Shown here: positions 6,102 through 11,770 of the stretch, in pieces
Numbering within the stretch: the first letter of the stretch is position 1
How the letters are laid out: every line of letters begins with the position of its first letter
NCBI GenBank assembly: GCA_947631215.1
Contig: CANRKN010000063.1
Span: 1 to 11,770 of the forward strand
DNA: 11,770 nt
Direction: 5' to 3'
From: an uncultured Oscillospiraceae bacterium
GTDB lineage: Bacteria; Bacillota_A; Clostridia; Oscillospirales; Oscillospiraceae
Made by a program: the position numbers and the translations under genes
The notes under the pieces: model-generated
What the model was told of the DNA's origin: nothing
Database searches by the model: none
What the model saw: the letters and a program-made list of their open reading frames with translations, nothing else

Positions 6102-7112
6102 TCAGGCATAGCGACCCACGCTGGCGAAGTAGGCCGCGATGGAGCAGATGACGCTCACAGAGAAGAACAGCGCCACGATCTGCACCTCGGTCCACTTGTG
6201 GCCCAGCCACCCGCCCATCTCCAGATGGTGGTGGAAGGGGGCCATTTTAAATAGGCGCTTGCCGTGGGTCAGCTTGAAGTAGGTCACCTGGATGATGTCG
6301 GATAACGTTTCCAGGATGAAGATGAGCCCCAGAGGGATGAGGATGAGGGGCATATCCAGGGCGAAGGCCATGCCGCACACGGCGCCGCCCAGGAAGAGGC
6401 TGCCCGTGTCGCCCATGAAGCACTTGGCCGGGTGGAAGTTGTAGACGAGAAATCCGAACAGTCCCCCGGTGAGCCCGGCGCAGAACACGGCGAGAGACCG
6501 GTACTGCACGCCCCAGGCAAAGCATATGGCGGTGTAGCACACGAACACCGGCACGGACACGCTGGCGGCCAGGCCGTCAATGCCGTCGGTGATGTTCACG
6601 GCGTTCACCGTGCCCACAATGATGAAGGCGGCCAGCACGAAATAGAGCCACTCCGGCAGCCACACGGTCACGCCCCAGAAGGGCACATACAGGCTGGGGG
6701 TCAGGTAGTGCTCCAGCCGCAGCCAATAGAGAAGCACGATGGCCACCGCCAGCTGCAAGAGAAACTTGGCCCGGGCGGAGAGGCCCAGGTTCTGCTTATG
6801 CTTCAGCTTCTCAAAGTCGTCCAAAAACCCGATGGCGCCGTAGAAGAGAGCGAACAGCAGCACGAACACCGCCGGCAGCTCCCCTTCTTTGATGAAGGGC
6901 AGGCCCAGCGTGAACAGCACCGCCGTCACCGCGACGATGAAAATGACGCCGCCCATGGTGGGGGTGCCGGCCTTGGACTTGTGCCAGTTGGGGCCCACCT
7001 CCCGGATCTCCTGTCCGGCCTTGATCTTCCGAAGCCATGGCACGTAGGCCGACCCGAAGATGGCAGCCACCACGAAGGCCGCCAGAAAGCTGATCACCAG
7101 TCTGATCGTCAT
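6102..7112 (-). CDS. mraY: Phospho-N-acetylmuramoyl-pentapeptide transferase MraY
   Basis: MraY transfers phospho-MurNAc-pentapeptide from UDP to undecaprenyl phosphate in the membrane, making lipid I. The 336-residue product is a polytopic protein slightly longer than the Bacillus form. It keeps the paired aspartates D98-D99 in FLDDFEK, the NITDGIDGL motif (173-181), the magnesium-binding aspartate D235 in FMGDTGSLFLGG and the HHH motif (294-296) in APFHHHLEMGGW. The start ATG at 7112 lies one base after the murE stop codon, with a purine-rich GAGGAACGGGGAA stretch inside the murE end serving as ribosome site. The genes are therefore almost certainly translated from one message. murF, often found between murE and mraY, is absent here, as in Bacillus. 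Confidence 0.98.
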   Translation of the reverse strand: MTIRLVISFLAAFVVAAIFGSAYVPWLRKIKAGQEIREVGPNWHKSKAGTPTMGGVIFIVAVTAVLFTLGLPFIKEGELPAVFVLLFALFYGAIGFLDDFEKLKHKQNLGLSARAKFLLQLAVAIVLLYWLRLEHYLTPSLYVPFWGVTVWLPEWLYFVLAAFIIVGTVNAVNITDGIDGLAASVSVPVFVCYTAICFAWGVQYRSLAVFCAGLTGGLFGFLVYNFHPAKCFMGDTGSLFLGGAVCGMAFALDMPLILIPLGLIFILETLSDIIQVTYFKLTHGKRLFKMAPFHHHLEMGGWLGHKWTEVQIVALFFSVSVICSIAAYFASVGRYA

Positions 7113-7113
7113 G

Positions 7114-8562
7114 TCACTGTTCCCCGTTCCTCAGCAGATGTTCCGCCACGATCTCCCGCTCGTCCATGTGGCGCTTGACCCCGTTGACCTCCTGATAGGT
7201 CTCGTGGCCCTTGCCGGCGAGGACGATCACGTCCCCCGGCTGATGGTTGTCTATGGCCCAGCGGATGGCGCTGGGCCTATCCGCGATCACCTTCATGGCC
7301 GTGCCGGCGGGAATGCCCGCCAGGATGTCGCCGATGATGGCCTCCGGCACCTCCGTGCGGGGGTTGTCGCTGGTCACCACGCAGAAATCCGCCGTTTCCG
7401 CGGCGATGCGCCCCATGATGGGCCGCTTCGTCTTATCCCGGTCGCCGCCGCAGCCGAAGAGGGCCACCAGGCGGCCGTCCGTCACCTCCCGCATGGCCTT
7501 CAGGACCTTTTCCAGGGCGTCGGGGGTGTGGGCATAGTCGATCAATATGGCGTAGTCCTCCGGCGTGGGGACCACCTCCACCCGTCCCTTCACGCCCTTG
7601 GCCCGGCTGATGGAGGCGGCGCAGTCGGAAAGGCTCACGCCCAGCATCCTGCCCGCCGACATGGCGGTGAGGGCGTTCTCCACGGAGAAGGCCCCGGGGA
7701 TACCCAGCTTCACGCTCACCCGCTCCTCCCCCTCCACGGCGGTGAAGGTCACGCCCGTGGCGGCGAGGGTGATGTCCTCCGCCATCAGGTCCGCCTGCCC
7801 CTTGGCGGAGAAGGTCCGCATGGGGCACTTGGCGTGCTCCAGCATAGTCTGAGACCAGGGGTCCCCGGCATTCACCGCGCCCGCGTCGCTCTGGGCGAAG
7901 AGCAGGGCCTTGGCCTGGGCGTAGGCCTCCATTGTACCATGAAAGTCAAGATGGTCCTGGGTGAGGTTGGTGAAAAGCCCCGCCTTGAAGCGGACCCCCG
8001 CCACCCGGTCCAGCGCCAGGGCGTGGGAGGAGACCTCCATCACCCCGTGGGTGCAGCCGGCCTCGGCCATTTTATAGAACAGCTCCTGCAGGTCATAGGA
8101 CTCCGGCGTGGTCCGCTCCGTGGGCAGCTCCTCATCCCCTATCCAGTTGGAGATGGTACCCACCAGTCCTACCTTTGCCCCCAGGCAGTCCTCCAGCAGG
8201 TGCTTGATGAGGATGGTGGAGGTGGTCTTGCCGTTGGTGCCGGTGACGCCGATCATGGTCATACGCTTGGAGGGATATCCAAACCAGGCGGCGGAGACCA
8301 GCGCCAATGCCAGCCGGCTGTCCGGCGTCACGGCCCAGGGTCCCTCCCCCTCCGGCGCCTCCTGGCACAGCACGGCCGCCGCGCCCTTGGAAAGCGCCAT
8401 GGGGATGAATTTATGGCCGTCGCTCTTGAGGCCCTTCACCGCCACGAACAGGTCCCCGGGCTCCACTGCCCGGGAGTCATAGCGCACGCCGGTGATCTCC
8501 GTGTCCGGGTCCGCCCAGAGGGCGGTCACCTCGATATCCTTCAACAATTCCCGCAGTTTCAT
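7114..8562 (-). CDS. murE: UDP-MurNAc-tripeptide ligase MurE, meso-diaminopimelate type
   Basis: MurE uses ATP in the cytoplasm to add the third amino acid to UDP-MurNAc-L-Ala-D-Glu. The 482-residue product has the N-terminal UDP-binding domain (GVRYDSRAVEPGDLFVA, about 25-41), the ATP-binding loop GTNGKTT (108-114), HALALDRV (180-187), NLTQDHLDFHG (199-209), a lysine in the usual carbamylated position (K218 in AQAKALLF) and the C-terminal HTPDAL and AGKGHE motifs. The specificity loop reads DNPRTE (399-404), the known signature for meso-diaminopimelate rather than lysine, so the wall is predicted to be mDAP-type. The ATG at 8562 is chosen over a TTG at 8577 because GAGGA (8572-8568) sits five bases before it, whereas the TTG would lie inside the PBP coding end. 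The gap to the PBP stop is eight bases. Confidence 0.97.
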   Translation of the reverse strand: MKLRELLKDIEVTALWADPDTEITGVRYDSRAVEPGDLFVAVKGLKSDGHKFIPMALSKGAAAVLCQEAPEGEGPWAVTPDSRLALALVSAAWFGYPSKRMTMIGVTGTNGKTTSTILIKHLLEDCLGAKVGLVGTISNWIGDEELPTERTTPESYDLQELFYKMAEAGCTHGVMEVSSHALALDRVAGVRFKAGLFTNLTQDHLDFHGTMEAYAQAKALLFAQSDAGAVNAGDPWSQTMLEHAKCPMRTFSAKGQADLMAEDITLAATGVTFTAVEGEERVSVKLGIPGAFSVENALTAMSAGRMLGVSLSDCAASISRAKGVKGRVEVVPTPEDYAILIDYAHTPDALEKVLKAMREVTDGRLVALFGCGGDRDKTKRPIMGRIAAETADFCVVTSDNPRTEVPEAIIGDILAGIPAGTAMKVIADRPSAIRWAIDNHQPGDVIVLAGKGHETYQEVNGVKRHMDEREIVAEHLLRNGEQ

Positions 8563-8567
8563 AAGTT

Positions 8568-8572
8568 TCCTC
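8568..8572 (-). promoter_or_regulatory. murE ribosome binding site, overlapping the PBP stop codon
   Basis: GAGGA on the minus strand overlaps the TGA of the upstream PBP gene (8573-8571) and lies five bases before the murE ATG at 8562. This fixes the murE start and suggests coupled translation. Confidence 0.7.
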
Positions 8573-10919
8573 ACCAAATCGTCAGTTTCGAGCTGTCGCT
8601 GAGGGTGACCGTGATGATGGTCCCCGGATCCACCAGGGTGCCGGGCTCGATGCTCTGGTCCACGGTCATAATGATGGGGCTGTTGAGCATGGTGCCCTCG
8701 CCCCGGATGTAGAGCCCGCTCCAGCCGGCCCGTATCTGGGCGATCTCATAGCTCAGGCCCAGGAGGTTCGGCACCTCCACCGGCTCCCCGCCGGGGGCGG
8801 CGTCGCAGTAGAGCACCACCTCGCTGCCGGCGGCGATCTTGGCGTTGGCGTTGGGCATCTGAGCCGTCACGGCGGGGCCATCGCCCTCTATCCGGACGGA
8901 GAAGCCCACGCCCTCCATGGCCACCCTGGCCTCCTCAGGGGTCTTGCCGATGGCCCTCGGCACCCGCTGATCCACGATGCCGCTCTCGCCCTCGCCGTAC
9001 TCCGGCTCCACGCCGAGATAGGGCAGGATATCGGACAATATCATGCCCACCTTAGGGGCCGCCATCTGGCCGCCGCCCACGGGGAAGGTGTTCTCCGGGC
9101 CGGGGTTTTCCAGCAGCACCAGCACCGCCACCACCGGGTCGTCCGCCGGGGCGAAGCCCAGGAAGGAGGCGATGTATTTCTTTGTCCCGTGGATGGCCTC
9201 ATAGACCACGTCCTCGGAGGTACCGGTCTTGCCGGCCACCCGGTAGCCCGCCACGTATGCGTTGGTGCCGGTGCCCTCCTGGACGTTGCTGACGACCTGC
9301 TCCAGGATCTCGCAGCACTTCTTGCTGGTCTCCTCGCTGATGACCTGGCGTATCACCGTGGGCTCGGTCTGGCTGGCCACGGTGCCGTCGGCGTTCAGCA
9401 CCTCGCTGACGATGTAGGGCTTCATGAGGTAACCGCCGTTGGTGACAGCGCTGACCGCGGTGATCAGCTGCATAGGGGTGATGGTGAAGGTCTGGCCGAA
9501 GGAGGCCGCCGCCAGCTGGGACAGGTTGTTCTTATCGAAGAACACGTCCTCGTCCCACCAGATGCTCCCCGCCTCGCCGGTCAGGTCCACGCCGGTCTTG
9601 TCGAACAGGCCGAAGGCCCGGATGTAGTCGTAAAACCGCTCCGCGCCGATGTACTGGCCGATGAGGGTGAAGGCCACGTTGCAGGAGTGCATGACCGCCT
9701 CGGTCAGAGTCTGGTCCCCGTGGCCGTAGATATTGGCACAGTTCAAGGGGTCGGTACGGCCCAGCACGTCGATGCTACCGCCGCAGTAGAAGGTGGAGTT
9801 GAGGTTGACCGCGCCGCTCTCCAGCGCCGAGGCCAGGGTGATGATCTTGAAGACGGAGCCGGGCTCGTATGTCTCGGTGAGGGCCTTGTTGCGCCACATC
9901 TCGTCCCGGGCCTCGATAATGAGATTGTCGTGCTCCTCCTCAGTGAGGCCGGCAGAATTCTCCTCGATCTGCTTCGTGACCTCCTCGGGCAGGACGGCGT
10001 AGTTGTTGGGGTCAAATTCCCCCAAAGAGGCCATGCCCAGGATGGCGCCGGTCTTCACGTCCATGACGATGCCCGCCGCGCCGTCCTGCAGGTCGTAGTC
10101 CTCCACGGCGCTCTTGAGGTGCTTCTCCAGGTAGTACTGGACCGTGGTGTCGATGGTGGTGACGATGCTCTGGCCGTCCTCGGCGTCGTAGTAGTCCTCG
10201 AAGTCGGTGAACATCATGTCCGTGCCGAAGCCGTTGGTGGCCCGGACGATGCGCCCGTCCACCCCGGCCAGCTGCTTGTCGTAGTAATATTCCAGGCCCG
10301 CCAGGCCGTGGTCATCGGACCCGGCAAAGCCCACCACGTGGCAGGCCAGGCTGGAATAGGGATAGTACCGCCGGCTGGCCTCCTCGATCTTCACGCCGGT
10401 GAGGGTCTTATGGTCGGACTCCTTCTCCACGGGGTTGCCCATGGCGTCCCGGCCGGCGTTTTCCTTGAATTCGCGCACCTGCTCGGTGATATCGTCCTCC
10501 ACCTTCCGGGCCAGGGTGGTGTACCAGGAGTCGGTGTTCAGGGTCTTTTGGTAGACCTCGTTATAGTCCAGGCCCAGGATATTGGCCAGGCCCTGGGCGA
10601 TGTAGACGGGGTTTTCCCCGTTCATCTTGATCTCGGCGGGGCTTATGAAGATATTGCTGACCGACGCGCTCATGGCCAGGATGTTCATGTTCCTGTCATA
10701 GATGGCCCCCCGGTGGGCGGTGACGGTGGTCTGGCGCAGCTGCTGCTCCATGGCCGCCGTCTCGTACATATCGTGGTCCAGGATCTGCAGTTTGAACAGC
10801 CGTGCGCCCAGCGCGATAAATGCAACTATGCCGCACACTATCATGAGAAACAGTGTGCGGCGAATCATCATGCGGTTGGGCGAAGAGGCTTTCCTGCTCT
10901 CCCGGCGTTTTTTGAACAT
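8571..10919 (-). CDS. ftsI: Class B penicillin-binding protein with two PASTA domains (FtsI/PBP2B/SpoVD family)
   Basis: This membrane-anchored D,D-transpeptidase cross-links peptidoglycan at the septum and partners the SEDS polymerase. The 782-residue product has a basic cytoplasmic tail and one membrane segment (about 22-42). A PBP dimer/pedestal domain carries HRGAIYDRN (69-77) and RYYPY (184-188). The transpeptidase domain has S355-V-F-K358 (nucleophile motif in EPGSVFK), S412-C-N414 and K564-T-G566. Two C-terminal PASTA repeats lie at about 650-707 and 713-775. Position in the dcw cluster just after ftsL marks it as the division enzyme. SpoVD, the sporulation paralogue, typically has one PASTA domain, so two favour a vegetative PBP2B-like role, although one enzyme may serve both. 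ATG 10919 has AAAGGAGA upstream. It would be a beta-lactam target. Confidence 0.96.
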   Translation of the reverse strand: MFKKRRESRKASSPNRMMIRRTLFLMIVCGIVAFIALGARLFKLQILDHDMYETAAMEQQLRQTTVTAHRGAIYDRNMNILAMSASVSNIFISPAEIKMNGENPVYIAQGLANILGLDYNEVYQKTLNTDSWYTTLARKVEDDITEQVREFKENAGRDAMGNPVEKESDHKTLTGVKIEEASRRYYPYSSLACHVVGFAGSDDHGLAGLEYYYDKQLAGVDGRIVRATNGFGTDMMFTDFEDYYDAEDGQSIVTTIDTTVQYYLEKHLKSAVEDYDLQDGAAGIVMDVKTGAILGMASLGEFDPNNYAVLPEEVTKQIEENSAGLTEEEHDNLIIEARDEMWRNKALTETYEPGSVFKIITLASALESGAVNLNSTFYCGGSIDVLGRTDPLNCANIYGHGDQTLTEAVMHSCNVAFTLIGQYIGAERFYDYIRAFGLFDKTGVDLTGEAGSIWWDEDVFFDKNNLSQLAAASFGQTFTITPMQLITAVSAVTNGGYLMKPYIVSEVLNADGTVASQTEPTVIRQVISEETSKKCCEILEQVVSNVQEGTGTNAYVAGYRVAGKTGTSEDVVYEAIHGTKKYIASFLGFAPADDPVVAVLVLLENPGPENTFPVGGGQMAAPKVGMILSDILPYLGVEPEYGEGESGIVDQRVPRAIGKTPEEARVAMEGVGFSVRIEGDGPAVTAQMPNANAKIAAGSEVVLYCDAAPGGEPVEVPNLLGLSYEIAQIRAGWSGLYIRGEGTMLNSPIIMTVDQSIEPGTLVDPGTIITVTLSDSSKLTIW

Positions 10920-10988
10920 GGTAGGATCTCCTTTGGGTGCGCGTTGGGTATGCTATCGTCTCCTGTCATTACCAGTATAATACGCCTG
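10920..10988. other. 69-bp ftsL-PBP spacer
   Basis: This gap carries the strong PBP ribosome site AAAGGAG and an AT-richer start, with a TTGACA overlapping the ftsL stop (10992-10987) and TATACT (10979-10974). The two hexamers are only seven bases apart, so they do not form one promoter. I see no convincing promoter or terminator; read-through from ftsL is the simplest reading. Confidence 0.4.
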
Positions 10989-11597
10989 TCAACTGAAATA
11001 TGCCTTGATAGAGGAGATGATGTCCTTCACGCCCAGAGAGAACAGGTCCGTCTGCTCCTGGGTGACCACGACGGCCTTGTCGGCGGAGGCCACGCCGGAC
11101 AGATACACGATCTGGCTCTCCTCCGGCTCCTGCATGCCCAGGATGTCCATGGCCTGCTCTTCCACGTCCTTCAGGTTGAAGATGGTCTCGTATTCCACGG
11201 TGAGCTTCGTCCGCTGGGATTCAAGCTCGCTGATCTGCTTTTCCAGGCCCGCGGTGGTGTTGGAGATGTCCGCAAGCCGTATCTGGGCCAGGAGCATCAG
11301 GGTGATGAGCACCACGGCGCAGATAGCGCCCAGAAGGGATACCACCGATATGCCCTGGCGGTTCCGCTCCACGGCGGCGGCGCTGGCCTGGCGGCGCGGC
11401 TCCTCCCGGATCCATTCCCGGCGGTTCGTGCGCTGCTTCTTCGCGGGCTTTTTCTCCGGCTCCTGCTCCGGCGCCGGCCACTCCTCCTGCTCTTCGGGAT
11501 ACAGCAAGGGGCTTGAGAAGTCGTAGGCCAGCGTGCCGTCCACAGCGCCGGTGACGAAGTTATAGGTCTTGAAGGTCCTTACGTCCTGCATGTTCAT
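10989..11597 (-). CDS. ftsL: FtsL-like septal membrane protein
   Basis: FtsL is a small bitopic protein that joins DivIC/FtsB and DivIB/FtsQ and activates septal wall synthesis. The 202-residue product has a charged, proline-rich cytoplasmic region of about 82 residues, one membrane segment (about 83-107) and an extracytoplasmic coiled-coil stretch (about 108-150: heptad-like leucine, isoleucine and valine pattern through [10 protein letters not shown]). A further 50 residues follow, ending in an amphipathic tail. It is roughly twice the length of Bacillus FtsL, with both ends extended. Assignment rests on topology and on its place between rsmH and the class B PBP, because FtsL sequences diverge rapidly. 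The ATG at 11597 overlaps the rsmH stop as ATGA, with GGAG five bases upstream. A second ATG two codons in (11591) is an equally plausible start. Confidence 0.88.
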   Translation of the reverse strand: MNMQDVRTFKTYNFVTGAVDGTLAYDFSSPLLYPEEQEEWPAPEQEPEKKPAKKQRTNRREWIREEPRRQASAAAVERNRQGISVVSLLGAICAVVLITLMLLAQIRLADISNTTAGLEKQISELESQRTKLTVEYETIFNLKDVEEQAMDILGMQEPEESQIVYLSGVASADKAVVVTQEQTDLFSLGVKDIISSIKAYFS

Positions 11598-11770
11598 ACC
11601 CTCTCCGCTATCCGCAGCCGGGCGCTTCTGGCCCGGGGATTGGCCGCCAGCTCCTCCATGTCGGGGGCCACCGGCTTTCGTGTCACGCTCTTCAAGGTCT
11701 TTACAAAGCCGCAGGTGCACACCGGGAAATCCGGGGGGCATGTGCAGCCGTTTTCACGCTTTCGTATGGC
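11594..11770 (-). CDS. rsmH: 16S rRNA (cytosine-1402-N4)-methyltransferase RsmH, C-terminal 58 residues
   Basis: RsmH (MraW) methylates N4 of C1402 in the decoding centre of 16S rRNA using S-adenosylmethionine. Only the C-terminus is in the window; the gene runs off the right edge. The visible part has the characteristic cysteine-rich stretch [13 protein letters not shown] (residues 9-21 of the fragment), then [13 protein letters not shown] and the closing signature [13 protein letters not shown]. The stop TGA (11596-11594) overlaps the ftsL ATG, the standard coupling at the head of dcw clusters. The frame is not among long ATG-initiated reading frames because its start lies outside the window. 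Confidence 0.95.
   Translation of the reverse strand, partial: AIRKRENGCTCPPDFPVCTCGFVKTLKSVTRKPVAPDMEELAANPRARSARLRIAERV

Noticed and set aside
10974..10992. Promoter from TTGACA and TATACT between ftsL and the PBP gene
   Set aside because: The hexamers are seven bases apart. A sporulation sigma-E type reading (GCATATT upstream) was also tried, but its spacing to a CATACA-like -10 is too long.
9189..11516. Plus-strand open frame of 775 codons opposite the PBP and ftsL genes
   Set aside because: Its product is a low-information Val/Gly/His/Asp-rich string mirroring the codon bias of the minus-strand genes. It crosses two well supported genes and their spacer. Similar shadows at 2833-4455 and 7060-8712 were dropped for the same reason.
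11598..11741. 48-residue N-terminal extension of the FtsL-like protein from 11741
   Set aside because: This stretch codes in another frame for the well conserved RsmH C-terminus, and the ATGA overlap with a GGAG site fixes the start at 11597.
1..11770. tRNA, rRNA, CRISPR, insertion sequence, prophage or defence genes
   Set aside because: No cloverleaf-like or rRNA-like segment, direct-repeat array, transposase motif or terminal inverted repeat was seen; nearly all of the window is accounted for by core dcw genes.

Overview
The window is the downstream part of a division and cell wall (dcw) gene cluster. All dcw genes lie on the minus strand, and a convergent partial gene runs into the left edge on the plus strand. 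The DNA is GC-rich, and the coding strand uses G/C-ending codons heavily. The gene content and order (rsmH, ftsL, a PASTA-bearing class B PBP, murE with the meso-diaminopimelate signature, mraY, ftsW/spoVE, murG, murA, divIB/ftsQ, ftsZ), with no ftsA, point to a Gram-positive clostridial organism. A high-GC member of Oscillospirales is my inference; the window has no 16S gene to prove it.

Layout in the direction of transcription, from right to left. The 3' end of rsmH (11770-11594) overlaps the start of an ftsL-like gene (11597-10989) by four bases. After a 69-bp gap comes a class B penicillin-binding protein with two PASTA domains (10919-8571). Then follow murE (8562-7114), mraY (7112-6102), ftsW/spoVE (6076-4892) and murG (4890-3766), which are nearly contiguous. 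After a 67-bp gap come murA (3698-2448) and divIB/ftsQ (2434-1676, TTG start). A 147-bp AT-rich spacer carries a near-consensus promoter that should give ftsZ (1528-377) its own transcription start. A strong hairpin plus T-run (354-320 on the minus strand) ends the cluster. It also reaches the stop codon of the convergent plus-strand gene (1-321), the C-terminal end of a sugar-phosphate nucleotidyltransferase-like protein.

Together the genes make lipid-linked peptidoglycan precursor and use it at the septum. MurA starts UDP-MurNAc synthesis and MurE adds the third peptide residue. MraY makes lipid I and MurG makes lipid II. FtsW with the class B PBP polymerises and cross-links it, and FtsL and DivIB form the regulatory membrane subcomplex. 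FtsZ provides the cytoplasmic ring.

I found no previously undescribed system: this is core housekeeping DNA. The points worth a second look are the slimmed-down dcw gene set (no murF, murD, murC, murB or ftsA), the non-canonical FtsZ C-terminal peptide, a 10-bp inverted repeat bracketing the ftsZ promoter, a substituted motif in MurA, long tails on FtsL, and a degenerate mutase-like tail on the nucleotidyltransferase. No stretch longer than 300 bases is without a gene.
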